Shown: positions 43,955 to 52,205 of the stretch, one piece after another
How positions within the stretch are numbered: position 1 is the first letter of the stretch
How the letters are laid out: each line of letters begins with the position of its first letter
Source: Bradyrhizobium algeriense
GTDB taxonomy: Bacteria > Pseudomonadota > Alphaproteobacteria > Rhizobiales > Xanthobacteraceae
Assembly: GCF_003062295.1 (NCBI RefSeq)
Contig: NZ_PYCN01000002.1
Location: 124,001-188,000 of the forward strand
Length of the DNA: 64,000 bases
Direction of reading: 5' to 3'
The notes under the pieces: generated by a model
The model's database searches: none
What the model saw: only the letters and a program-made list of their open reading frames with translations
Told to the model about the DNA's origin: nothing
Position numbers and translations under genes: made by a program

Positions 43955-45250
43955 ATGACGGACACAGTGCACGGAGCGGCCCCCGTCGCGGCGGCCCGAG
44001 TCAGCGATGCTTATCGCTGGACCCAGTTAGCCATCGGCGTCGCCGCAATGGTCATGATCGCCAATTATCAATATGGTTGGACTTTCTTCGTCCCCGACAT
44101 CCAGAAGAAATTCGGATGGGATCGCGCTTCGATCCAGTGGGCATTTACGCTGTTCGTGCTGTTCGAGACCTGGCTGGTCCCGGTCGAAGGATGGTTCGTC
44201 GATAAATACGGCCCGCGCCTCGTCGTCCTGGTCGGCGGCATCCTCTGCGCCATCGGATGGGCGATCAACGCCCAGGCAACCACCCTCAACGGCTTCTATC
44301 TCGGCATGATCATCGCAGGCATCGGCGCCGGCGGCGTGTACGGCACCTGTGTCGGCAACGCGCTGAAATGGTTTCCGGACAAGCGCGGCCTTGCTGCCGG
44401 TATCACCGCCGCCGGATTCGGCGCGGGCTCGGCGCTGACGGTCGCGCCGATCCAGGCGATGATCAAGGATTCCGGCTTCCAGACCACCTTCCTCTATTTC
44501 GGTCTAGGCCAGGGCATCATCATCGTGATCCTCGCCTTCCTGATGTTCTCGCCCAAGGCGGGACAAGTGCCTGCGGTGACGCAGAACGCCAACGTGATCC
44601 AGAGCCGGCGCAATTATCAGCCGACCGAGGTGATCCGTCAGCCGATCTTCTGGCTGATGTATTTCATGTTCGTGATCGTCGGCGCCGGCGGATTGATGGT
44701 CACCGCCAACCTCAAGCCGATCGCCGTCGACTGGAAGGTCGACAGCGTACCGGTCACGCTGATGGCGGTGACGATGACGGCAGTGACGTTCGCGGCCACC
44801 ATCGATCGCGTCCTCAACGGCCTCACCCGTCCCTTCTTCGGCTGGATCTCGGACATGATCGGGCGCGAGAACACGATGTTCATCGCGTTCGGCATGGAAG
44901 GCATCGGCATCTGGGGCCTGTACATGCTGGGCCACGATCCGGTGTGGTTCGTGCTGCTGTCGGGCTTCGTGTTCTTTGCCTGGGGCGAGATCTACTCCCT
45001 TTTCCCGTCGACCTGCACGGATACGTTCGGCGCGAAGTTCGCGACCACCAATGCCGGCCTGCTCTACACGGCAAAGGGCACCGCAGCGCTGCTGGTGCCT
45101 GTCGCGAACTACATGCAGCAGTCTTCGGGCACCTGGGACACCGTGTTCATCGTCGCGGCCGGTGCGAACATCCTGGCCTCGGTGCTGGCGATCGCCTTGC
45201 TCAAGCCCTGGCGCAAGTCGGTGGTCGCCAAATCGCAGCTCGCGGCCTGA
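43955..45250 (+). CDS. Major facilitator superfamily carrier, oxalate/formate antiporter-like (OxlT type)
   Basis: 431 residues, 12 transmembrane helices. Typical of the OxlT group are the N-terminal WTFFVPDIQKKFGWDRASIQ, GWFVDKYGPRLVVLVGG between helices 2 and 3, and the second-half loop RPFFGWISDMIGRENTMF. OxlT exchanges external oxalate for internal formate, which together with Oxc generates a proton gradient. Lying next to oxc/frc supports this. GGAGGAAAAATG marks the start. It has its own operator and terminator. Specificity residues could not be verified by eye. Confidence 0.9.
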   Translation: MTDTVHGAAPVAAARVSDAYRWTQLAIGVAAMVMIANYQYGWTFFVPDIQKKFGWDRASIQWAFTLFVLFETWLVPVEGWFVDKYGPRLVVLVGGILCAIGWAINAQATTLNGFYLGMIIAGIGAGGVYGTCVGNALKWFPDKRGLAAGITAAGFGAGSALTVAPIQAMIKDSGFQTTFLYFGLGQGIIIVILAFLMFSPKAGQVPAVTQNANVIQSRRNYQPTEVIRQPIFWLMYFMFVIVGAGGLMVTANLKPIAVDWKVDSVPVTLMAVTMTAVTFAATIDRVLNGLTRPFFGWISDMIGRENTMFIAFGMEGIGIWGLYMLGHDPVWFVLLSGFVFFAWGEIYSLFPSTCTDTFGAKFATTNAGLLYTAKGTAALLVPVANYMQQSSGTWDTVFIVAAGANILASVLAIALLKPWRKSVVAKSQLAA

Positions 45251-45279
45251 TCCAAACCGGATCGGTTATTCGAAACAAG

Positions 45280-45311
45280 CGCGCTCATCCTCCGGGATGG
45301 GCGCGTTTTTC
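45280..45311 (+). terminator. Rho-independent terminator after the MFS carrier
   Basis: An 11-bp stem (CGCGCTCATCC with GGATGGGCGCG, one G-T pair), TCCG loop and five or more T residues, 30 bases after the stop. Confidence 0.92.
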
Positions 45312-45327
45312 TTTTGCCTGGACGGCT

Positions 45328-45341
45328 TCTGGTATACCAGA
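45328..45341 (+). promoter_or_regulatory. Oxalate-locus operator site 6 (perfect palindrome)
   Basis: TCTGGTATACCAGA is a perfect 14-base palindrome and the best match to the shared core. It lies between the carrier terminator and the CBS gene, about 180 bases before that gene, and could act with site 7. Confidence 0.65.
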
Positions 45342-45471
45342 TCGCTTTTCGGCCCGCCCAGGGGCGTCCCGCTATCCTCGGGTCGGAATGGGGCGCTTCA
45401 ATAACGTCAGTAATGCTGCCTATTTATCTTCGTCCCGGCGAAAGATTTCCACGGCCAAACGTGTTGACAAT

Positions 45472-45488
45472 TGGCATTATGTATACCA
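45472..45488 (+). promoter_or_regulatory. Oxalate-locus operator site 7 (CBS-pair gene)
   Basis: TGGCAT-N5-ATACCA, core ATGTATACCA at 45479-45488, 36 bases before the CBS-gene ATG. A TTGACA hexamer (45464-45469) ends two bases before it, the same arrangement as at site 2. Confidence 0.65.
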
Positions 45489-45523
45489 GAGTTAGATCGA
45501 TATTTCACCCCAGGGAGGTTGCC

Positions 45524-45955
45524 ATGCAAGTCGGAGATATCCTGCGCAACAAAGTCGCCCGTGTCGCAACGGTTCGCATGAACGAGACCGTCGCCATCGC
45601 AGCCCAACTAATGCGCTCCAGCAATATCAGCGCGCTGGTCGTCAAGGATGTCGTCCGCACCGAAGGCAACACGGCGGTCGGCATGTTCACTGAGCGCGAC
45701 GTCGTTCGCGCGATTGCCGCACACGGCGCAGCCGGCGTGAACTTGCGCGTTTCGCAATTCATTTCGGTACAGCAGCTCGTTTCCTGCACGTCGACGGATA
45801 CGCTCGAGCATGTCCGCCACCTCATGAGCAAGCATCACATCCGCCACGTGCCGGTGATCGACAATTACAGCCTGATCGGCGTCATCAGCATTCGCGATAT
45901 CTTCAACGCGTTCGACGACGAAGCAACGCCCTTTAAGCTCGCCGCATCGGCCTGA
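45524..45955 (+). CDS. CBS-pair domain protein
   Basis: 143 residues made almost entirely of two CBS motifs: first about 8-65 (VARVATVRMNETVAIAAQLM, then VGMFTERDVVRAI), second about 75-135 (SCTSTDTLEHVRHLMSKHH, then IGVISIRDIFNAF). CBS pairs bind adenosyl ligands (AMP, ATP, SAM, NADH) and tune a partner. With no attached domain it acts in trans, possibly sensing energy state for the oxalate carrier or enzymes. CAGGGAGG precedes the ATG. Its placement behind the shared operator ties it to the oxalate locus. Confidence 0.9.
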   Translation: MQVGDILRNKVARVATVRMNETVAIAAQLMRSSNISALVVKDVVRTEGNTAVGMFTERDVVRAIAAHGAAGVNLRVSQFISVQQLVSCTSTDTLEHVRHLMSKHHIRHVPVIDNYSLIGVISIRDIFNAFDDEATPFKLAASA

Positions 45956-46110
45956 CCGACGGCTCGAACTGCGCCGGCATTTTTTGGGCTGCACTCCCAG
46001 GGAAGACGGTATCGCACCGCAATAGTCGGCTTAACTCCTGTCGCAAAGCAGGCGCTCGCGAATCTGCGCCGGAGTAGTGGCGCCGGAAAACATCATCTGT
46101 GGGAGGGCGC

Positions 46111-47199
46111 ATGGCGCGTAACATTCTGATCCTAGGGGCCTCGTATGGCTCATTGCTGGCGACAAAGCTTTTGATGGCGGGGCACAACGTAACCCTTGTT
46201 TGCCGGAAGCAGACGGCAGAACTCATCAATCGCGACGGCACCGAAGTTCGCATCAAGCTGCGCGACGAGGCGACCCACCGGCCGATCTTCTCGCGCGACC
46301 TGCCTGGAATCCTCGACGCGGTCGAGCCCGCCGATGTCGACCCTTCCCGCTACGATCTGGTTGGCCTTGCGATGCAGGAACCGCAATACGCTGCCCCCGC
46401 GATGCGGCTTCTGATGATCAAAATCGCCGAAGCGAAGCTGCCTTGCCTTTCGATCATGAACATGCCTCCTCTGCCCTATCTCAAGCGCATCCCGGCCCTT
46501 GCGGAAATGGAGTTGGAGAAGGCCTATACCAACGCTGCGGTATGGGATCGGTTTGAGCCAGGCCTGGTGTCGCTGTGCTCTCCGGATCCGCAGGCCTTCC
46601 GTCCCCCAGAGGAAGCGGCGAATGTTCTTCACGTCGGCCTGCCGACAAACTTCAAGGCCGCGTCATTTGCGGACGAGAAGCACAATCTGCTGCTTCGGGA
46701 GCTGGAAGCCGACATCGATGCGGTGAAGCTGGATGGGCAGGACGTTCCGGTGAAGCTCAAAGTGTTCGATTCGATGTTCGTCCCGCTGGCCAAATGGTCG
46801 ATGCTATTGACCGGGAATTACCGCTGCATCACGCCGCAAGAGCCGCAATCGATCCGCGACGCGGTGCACGGCGATATCAACCTCTCGCAATCGATCTATG
46901 ACCACGTCGATGCCATCGCCCAGCGTTTGGGCGCCGATCCCACGGATCAGGTACCTTTCGAGAAATACGCCAAAGCGGCGGAAAGCCTTCTCAGGCCCTC
47001 GTCAGCAGCCCGGGCGGTCGCTGGTGGCGCGCCTTCCATCGAACGCGTCGACCTGCTGGTGAAGCTGATTTCGCATCAGCTTGGCGCACCCAATGCCGAA
47101 ATCGACCGTACGGTCCAGATCGTCAATCAGAAACTGAATGATAGCATCGTGGCGGACGGATCCGGCGCGTCGCGAGGTGCTCCAATCCCAGTGACGTAG
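46111..47199 (+). CDS. PanE/ketopantoate-reductase-like dehydrogenase, candidate oxalyl-CoA reductase
   Basis: 362 residues. The N-terminal dinucleotide fold begins ARNILILGASYGSLLATKLL, with GASYGS where typical PanE has GxGxxG, then HNVTLVCRKQTAELIN. A helical C-terminal domain follows (VFDSMFVPLAKWSMLLTGNY near 218). In Methylobacterium extorquens a PanE-like protein (PanE2) is the oxalyl-CoA reductase that makes glyoxylate during oxalate growth. The place of this gene right after the oxalate locus suggests the same role. This is inference: I cannot align it here. No copy of the shared operator is seen before it. GGGAGGG precedes the ATG. Confidence 0.75.
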   Translation: MARNILILGASYGSLLATKLLMAGHNVTLVCRKQTAELINRDGTEVRIKLRDEATHRPIFSRDLPGILDAVEPADVDPSRYDLVGLAMQEPQYAAPAMRLLMIKIAEAKLPCLSIMNMPPLPYLKRIPALAEMELEKAYTNAAVWDRFEPGLVSLCSPDPQAFRPPEEAANVLHVGLPTNFKAASFADEKHNLLLRELEADIDAVKLDGQDVPVKLKVFDSMFVPLAKWSMLLTGNYRCITPQEPQSIRDAVHGDINLSQSIYDHVDAIAQRLGADPTDQVPFEKYAKAAESLLRPSSAARAVAGGAPSIERVDLLVKLISHQLGAPNAEIDRTVQIVNQKLNDSIVADGSGASRGAPIPVT

Positions 47200-47400
47200 A
47201 GCCTTGGCATCGCTTCTGGCATGATCTTTACGGTGATCGATGATCCCGGCTACGGATGAGCCCGGGCTTTTCGAGAACGGCATTTGTGGAACCTAACAGA
47301 ATCTTAAACGTTCTTTTTCGCGGAAATGAGCAGCGCCGTCGCCCCGGCGCAGCAAGCGCAGACGCCGAGGCGGTGCGCTGCGCTGGCGGAGGGAACGCTC

Positions 47401-48546
47401 ATGAGACTCACTCTTTCGGTCATCAAGGCTGACATAGGCTCCGTCGGCGGCCACACGAAACCGTCTACACGCATGATGGCGGCTGTCGAGGGCGAGGTCG
47501 CGAAGGCGATTTGCGATGGCCTGCTGATCGACGCTTTCGTCTGCCACACCGGCGACGACATTGCGATCATCATGACACACACACGGGGCGAAGGGAGCTC
47601 CGAGGTGCATCAGCTTGCCTGGAAGGCGTTCCTCGCGGCCACCTCGGTCGCGAAAACCTCCGGGCTTTATGGCGCCGGCCAGGATCTTCTCGTCGACGCA
47701 CCTTCCGGAAACGTTCGCGGCGCCGGACCGGGCGTCGCCGAGCTCAGCTTCGACCACAGCCTCTCGGGCACGAGACCCGCGGAGTCCTTTATGGTGTTCG
47801 CCGCCGACAAATGCGGCCCCGGCGCCTACAACCTGCCGCTCTACCTCGCCTTTGCCGATCCCATGTATTGCGCCGGGCTGATGCTGCCCCCGATGATCAA
47901 GGGATTCCGTTTCCATGTCATCGACATGGATCACACGGCCGGCGACAGCGTGATCGAACTCGACGCGCCCGCGGATGGCTACCACATTGCCGCGCTGCTC
48001 CGCGACAACGAGCGCTTTGGCATTGATCGCATCGTTTCCCGGACCCATGGCGAGGTGGCCGTCGCCGTTTCGGCACAGCGTCTTCACGCGATCGCAGGCA
48101 AGTACACCGGCAAGGACGATCCGGTCGCGATCGTCAGGAACCAGGGGATTTTCCCGGCCCCCGAAGAAATCGTCTCGCCGTTCGCGAAGGCGCACTTCGT
48201 AGGCGGCGATGCGCGCGGCTCGCACGTGATGCCGCTCATGCCTGTGCCACTTAACACACCGGTGACGGGCATGTACTGCCTGCCGATCGTTTCCTGCACC
48301 GGCTTTTCGATCGACAAGGACGGCCGTTTTTCGGAGTCGTTTACCGATTTCTTCGACAACCCGGCGTGGGACGAGGTCCGCCGGCGCGCCCAGCTCAAGG
48401 CAATCGAGATGCGCAGCCAGGGCTGGTCTGGCGCCGCGATGCTGCCCTATTCCGAGCTGGAGTATGGTGGCTTCCGCGACACCGTGTCCTCACTGCTGAA
48501 GCGCTTTCAGGTGCGCGAGGAGCGCAAGCCGGAAGCGGCCGAGTAA
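47401..48546 (+). CDS. Fructose-1,6-bisphosphate aldolase/phosphatase, class V (archaeal type)
   Basis: 381 residues. The start MRLTLSVIKADIGSVGGHTKPS, the stretch FVCHTGDDIAIIMTH, DLLVDAPSGNVRGAGPGVAE and the C-terminal YGGFRDTVSSLLKRF are characteristic of the class V FBPase family known from archaea and deep-branching bacteria, which in several members also has aldolase activity. It would produce fructose 6-phosphate in gluconeogenesis. The ATG at 47401 has GCGGAGGG ahead; an upstream extension lacks family similarity. The phosphofructokinase gene begins 21 bases downstream, making a two-gene unit. Confidence 0.9.
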   Translation: MRLTLSVIKADIGSVGGHTKPSTRMMAAVEGEVAKAICDGLLIDAFVCHTGDDIAIIMTHTRGEGSSEVHQLAWKAFLAATSVAKTSGLYGAGQDLLVDAPSGNVRGAGPGVAELSFDHSLSGTRPAESFMVFAADKCGPGAYNLPLYLAFADPMYCAGLMLPPMIKGFRFHVIDMDHTAGDSVIELDAPADGYHIAALLRDNERFGIDRIVSRTHGEVAVAVSAQRLHAIAGKYTGKDDPVAIVRNQGIFPAPEEIVSPFAKAHFVGGDARGSHVMPLMPVPLNTPVTGMYCLPIVSCTGFSIDKDGRFSESFTDFFDNPAWDEVRRRAQLKAIEMRSQGWSGAAMLPYSELEYGGFRDTVSSLLKRFQVREERKPEAAE

Positions 48547-48567
48547 GGGATCGCCTGCGAGGTGGGT

Positions 48568-49755
48568 ATGGCAAAAAGGCGCATCGGCATTCTCACGGGC
48601 GGCGGCGACGTTCCCGGTCTCAACGCAGTCATCAAGAGCGTGACATATCGCGGCAGCGAGAACGACATCGAGGTCGTCGGCCTCCGCCGTGGTTGGGAGG
48701 CCCTCACGCACGTGAACCTCGAGGACCCGGCCTCCAGGTTCCACTACATCATCCCGCTGAACCGTGACAACACGCGCACTATAGACCGGAGCGGCGGCAC
48801 TGTGCTGCACTCGAGCCGCACCAATCCGTCCAGGATGAAGAAGCTGCCGGATCATCTTGCAGGCCACGACTTTCCGGCCTCGCTCAGCACGAAGGGCGGC
48901 ATCGCAACCAGGACGTGGGACCTCACCGGCCAGGTGCTGGCGAACCTCGCGGGGCTCGGCATCGAACATCTGATCGCCATCGGTGGCGACGACACGCTCA
49001 GTTACGCGGCCAAGCTCAACGACCTCGGCGTCAAGATTATCGCCATCCCGAAGACGATGGACAACGACGTCCGCAACACCGAGTACTGCATCGGCTTCTC
49101 GACCGCGATCACCCGCGCCAGCGACGCCATCCAGCGGCAGCGCACCACTGTCGGATCGCACGAGCGAATCGGCATTTTCCGCGTCTTTGGCCGCGATGCC
49201 GGATTTACGGCGCTCTACACCGCATACGCCACCTCGATACGGTGCGTCATACCGGAGTACAAGGTCGATCTCGACAAACTGATCCAGTTGCTCGTCGAGG
49301 AGAAGCGCGCCAATCCAAGCAACTATGCGCTCGTCGTGCTCAGCGAGGGCGCCGCGTGGGAGGGCTACGAGGTGCAGGAATACGGAGAGCCTGATGCTTA
49401 CGGTCATCGCAAGAAGGCGAGTGTGGCGGAATCGTTCGCCGACGAGATCAAGCGACGCGTCGGCGAGGAGACGATCACCTCCGATCTCACATACGACCTG
49501 CGATCGGGCAATCCGGACTTCATGGACAAGCTCGTGGCCCTGACTTTCGGCAATATGGCCTACGATGCCGTCCTCGAAGGCAAGACCGGCCTCATGTCGG
49601 CGCTGGTGGAGGGCCGCTACGACCTCGTGCCCATCCCTGATGTCAGGCTCGGGCCGCGCAAGCTGGACGTCGCCAGCACGTACAACACGGAGCGCTACCG
49701 TCCCATCTACACCAATAAGCGCGGGCAGCCGATCTTTCTCAACCGCGCGTCATAG
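48568..49755 (+). CDS. 6-phosphofructokinase, residues of the pyrophosphate-dependent type
   Basis: 395-residue phosphofructokinase family protein. The N-terminal loop is ILTGGGDVPGLNAVI. The diagnostic positions read IGGDDTLSYA (Asp where ATP-dependent enzymes have Gly, GGDG) and IPKTMDNDV (Lys where they have Gly, PGTIDND); Asp and Lys together mark the PPi-dependent enzymes, which work reversibly. Catalytic Asp is in TMDND near 155. It follows the class V FBPase gene, so the pair may run the fructose 6-phosphate/fructose 1,6-bisphosphate step in both directions. GAGGTGGG precedes the ATG. Confidence 0.9.
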   Translation: MAKRRIGILTGGGDVPGLNAVIKSVTYRGSENDIEVVGLRRGWEALTHVNLEDPASRFHYIIPLNRDNTRTIDRSGGTVLHSSRTNPSRMKKLPDHLAGHDFPASLSTKGGIATRTWDLTGQVLANLAGLGIEHLIAIGGDDTLSYAAKLNDLGVKIIAIPKTMDNDVRNTEYCIGFSTAITRASDAIQRQRTTVGSHERIGIFRVFGRDAGFTALYTAYATSIRCVIPEYKVDLDKLIQLLVEEKRANPSNYALVVLSEGAAWEGYEVQEYGEPDAYGHRKKASVAESFADEIKRRVGEETITSDLTYDLRSGNPDFMDKLVALTFGNMAYDAVLEGKTGLMSALVEGRYDLVPIPDVRLGPRKLDVASTYNTERYRPIYTNKRGQPIFLNRAS

Positions 49756-49839
49756 GGCGGCAGGTGGTAACCCCAAGCCTTGTTATGCTCGGACATCTTG
49801 GCGATCAGGCGCGTCATTTGCGCCAAAAGCGATTGGGCC

Positions 49840-51420
49840 CTAGCGGCGCTGCTTTTTCGGCTTTAGCGACGCCGCCGGTGCTCGCGCATTGGCATCGAGC
49901 GATGTTGACGCCACTGGCGTGTCACCCTTGGCTCCTTCGCGTTCAATTTCGCGTCGCGGCCAGGTAAAATCGTCGGCGCGACCGGCTGGTGCCGACAAGG
50001 GCTCACCCGTGATCAAGACCCGGGCGGCTTGCGCATCGATCGCCACCGGCCGCGCCCCGGGAGCGCCGAGTAGTTGATCCGTGCCGACAGAAGAGCTCAC
50101 CAAGGGAACGATCGGCCCGGCCAACGGACGCGGCGCCGGCTGATCCGGCCGCGCACTGGCGTCGGGCGTTGCCGGTTCGGTGGGCAGCACAATCGGCCCA
50201 GAACGTGCAGCCAACAGCCGGTTGATCTCGCGCTCGGCATAATGCGCGAGCTTGAGCGCGCCGGCCTTGGTGAAGTACACGCCATCGGCGGCGCGCAGCC
50301 GGCGGATCTGCCCTTCGAAATCGGGGCCTTGCTGTGAAAAGCGCCCGGCTTCATCGACAAATCCGTCCCACACATCGACATAGGTGATGCCGGCCTTGCC
50401 GGCCGCATCGCGATAGAGCGTATCCAGAAACGCCGTGTCGGCTGTCGCCTTGGGGCCGCGTACCGCCGGCAGACCCACCCACAGCACTGGCACACCCTTG
50501 GACTTGAGTACGCCGATCATCTCGTCGATCTTTTCCCTGTAGAGTTCGACCCAGCGCTTCTCGCGAAACTCATGGAGGCCGTTCGGCACGCGCGCGCTCT
50601 TCTCCGGTTCTGTGACCGACCGCGCATCGCTGTTGTCGGCGGCGTCGTCTGGCGACAATTCGGCATCCGTCACCTTGGTTGAACCATCGGGCTTCGCCGC
50701 GGGTTTTGCGACCGAGGGCTTGCCATCAGGTTTGGCCTTGGCGTCCTTCTTGTCCCCCGGCTTACTGTCGGATTTTTCGGCCGCCGGCTCGCGGATTGCG
50801 ACGCGGTCGTCAAGCCCGAGCATGACGACAATGGCGTCCGCTTTTTCGACGGCGAGAATGCCTTTGGCGGCGGCGGCCCAATCGGCTGGATCGCCCTTCG
50901 GCTGATACTTGATCAGGCCGGAGGCCGTCTTGTGTTTGCGGATCACACCCATCTCAGGCTGATCGGCATAGACGTCCTCAAGCCCATAGGCGAGCCAGTC
51001 CGCCATGGAGTCACCGAGCACAAGAATGTGGCGCTCGGGTACAGTGTTGCGCTTCTCGGGCGACGGGGCCTTTGAAAAATCCTCGCGCACCGCCGGGGGC
51101 GCTTGCCGCCCATGCGAACGAGGTGGCGGCGCGTACTGCTGCTGGTACGGCGCAAACGTGTCGTTACCGAACCAGCCTCCACCACGTTGTTCGTTACCGG
51201 ACCAACCTCCACCGCGCTGTTCGTTACCGGACCAGCCTCCACCGCGTTGTGGCTGTGGTTGCGGTCGCTGCTGATATCCGCCGAAATTAAAAAACTGTGC
51301 AGAGGTAGGACCGGCCAGGCCGAACACCAAGCCCACCGCGACGGCTAGCGCAATCAGCCGCCCACGCCCGGTGAAGAAGATGCATCGCCCTTTTGGTCCG
51401 TTTGGCATGCTGGACCGCAC
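49840..51420 (-). CDS. Exported DUF459 (SGNH-hydrolase-like) protein
   Basis: 526 residues. An N-terminal membrane segment (RLIALAVAVGLVFGLAGPTSAQ, partly quoted) is followed by a low-complexity region with three 10-residue GGGWSGNEQR-type repeats (about 57-86). The SGNH-like DUF459 domain begins at ILVLGDSMADWLAYGL near 131, contains IVVMLGLDDRV, a Lys/Ala/Pro-rich insert (about 208-265), VLWVGLPAVRG, and ends with DGVYFTKAGALKLAHYAE near 405. DUF459 proteins are linked to cell-envelope polysaccharide chemistry by fold only. The gene is monocistronic and convergent with the phosphofructokinase. Confidence 0.88.
   Translation of the reverse strand: MRSSMPNGPKGRCIFFTGRGRLIALAVAVGLVFGLAGPTSAQFFNFGGYQQRPQPQPQRGGGWSGNEQRGGGWSGNEQRGGGWFGNDTFAPYQQQYAPPPRSHGRQAPPAVREDFSKAPSPEKRNTVPERHILVLGDSMADWLAYGLEDVYADQPEMGVIRKHKTASGLIKYQPKGDPADWAAAAKGILAVEKADAIVVMLGLDDRVAIREPAAEKSDSKPGDKKDAKAKPDGKPSVAKPAAKPDGSTKVTDAELSPDDAADNSDARSVTEPEKSARVPNGLHEFREKRWVELYREKIDEMIGVLKSKGVPVLWVGLPAVRGPKATADTAFLDTLYRDAAGKAGITYVDVWDGFVDEAGRFSQQGPDFEGQIRRLRAADGVYFTKAGALKLAHYAEREINRLLAARSGPIVLPTEPATPDASARPDQPAPRPLAGPIVPLVSSSVGTDQLLGAPGARPVAIDAQAARVLITGEPLSAPAGRADDFTWPRREIEREGAKGDTPVASTSLDANARAPAASLKPKKQRR
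51161..51250. repeat. Three 30-bp tandem repeats inside the DUF459 gene
   Basis: Units at 51161-51190, 51191-51220 and 51221-51250 differ at only a few bases and encode a Gly-Trp-Ser-Gly-Asn-Glu repeat. Such in-frame 30-bp repeats can vary in number by slippage. Confidence 0.9.
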
Positions 51421-52013
51421 ACACGCAGAACCTGCCTTAGCCAGATTAGCACGAGGCCCGGTGGTGGGGTCTCAGTTTACCGTGAAGTGCGGTGTCGTCA
51501 GTTCAAGCAAGAGCCCGTGTGTCCCGCTTCGGGTCAAAGCGTCGATTTTGGCATGTCAGCAAGCACGTCGGGCGCCCTTCGTGGAAACGAAGGTGCCACT
51601 CTCGTAACGATTACCCTTCGGCTGCGAATACGGAGCTGCTGCCATCCTTGGCCAGCGTGCCGACGGTCGGCATCAACCAGCGAGTACCCGAAATGGTGAG
51701 CTTGTCGGCAACCGCGCGATCGAAGATCTTCCTTCGCGTTTCGACGGCCATTTGCGGATAGGTCGGAGACCGCCCCACTTCCGAACAGCGCCGCCAGAGC
51801 GGAACTTCACAAAACGCGCCGGCTCAGGCGCGGCGGCCGTTCGAAGGTGCCAAGGAACGTCGGAAGCGTGTGGAACCAGAAAGCGCCTCCCGCGTTGAAA
51901 TAAAAATTGATCGGGTAATCCAGAAAAAGCGGGGATATCTCCCAAAAGGCGGCTTGATTTCTTGCCTCTTTTTCCCGGTCGGACGGCATTTCTTTGATGG
52001 GGAGGAAGAAGAG
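51421..52013. other. Intergenic stretch with a probable gene remnant
   Basis: About 590 bases with no intact gene. It contains the remnant listed at 51611-51766. The rest shows only short frames without recognisable content. It probably also holds the promoter of the DUF459 gene (minus) and of the small genes that follow (plus). Confidence 0.5.
51611..51766 (-). pseudogene. Remnant of an MBL-fold metallo-hydrolase C-terminus
   Basis: On the minus strand about 51 codons read PTYPQMAVETRRKIFDRAVA, then DKLTISGTRWLMPTVGTLAK, DGSSSVFAAEG and a TAA stop. This pattern (ATRRK..D..ADK..I.G.H.P.P..GT..KDG) is the usual C-terminus of a group of MBL-fold hydrolases frequent in Bradyrhizobium. No start codon or zinc-binding HxHxDH region is found upstream in any frame, so I read it as a decayed gene end. 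Confidence 0.4.
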
Positions 52014-52205
52014 ATGACTGATCAGCAATTGGCTCTTCAGGCGATTAACGAAGCGCAACTCATACTGGAAGAATACCTTCGGCCCCGGCCGCAAAACAAT
52101 GAGCTTATCCTCGACAAGCTCGTGGAAGTTCTCGAACGCCCCGATTTGGTAGTTGCTGTGAGCCGCTTGCAGCAGCGGCAGAGCAATCTCTCAGTGCGCA
52201 AATGA
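52014..52205 (+). CDS. Small hypothetical protein, 63 residues
   Basis: Short, largely helical, soluble-looking protein (DQQLALQAINEAQLILEEYL and LDKLVEVLERPDLVVAV). GGGGAGGAAG before the ATG is a good ribosome site, and its stop overlaps the next gene (ATGA), which supports it as a real, coupled gene. No family recognised. Confidence 0.65.
   Translation: MTDQQLALQAINEAQLILEEYLRPRPQNNELILDKLVEVLERPDLVVAVSRLQQRQSNLSVRK

Noticed and set aside
51161..51250. Regular 30-bp repeats suggestive of a CRISPR array
   Set aside because: They are contiguous with no spacers, in frame inside the DUF459 gene and encode a Gly/Trp-rich peptide repeat.
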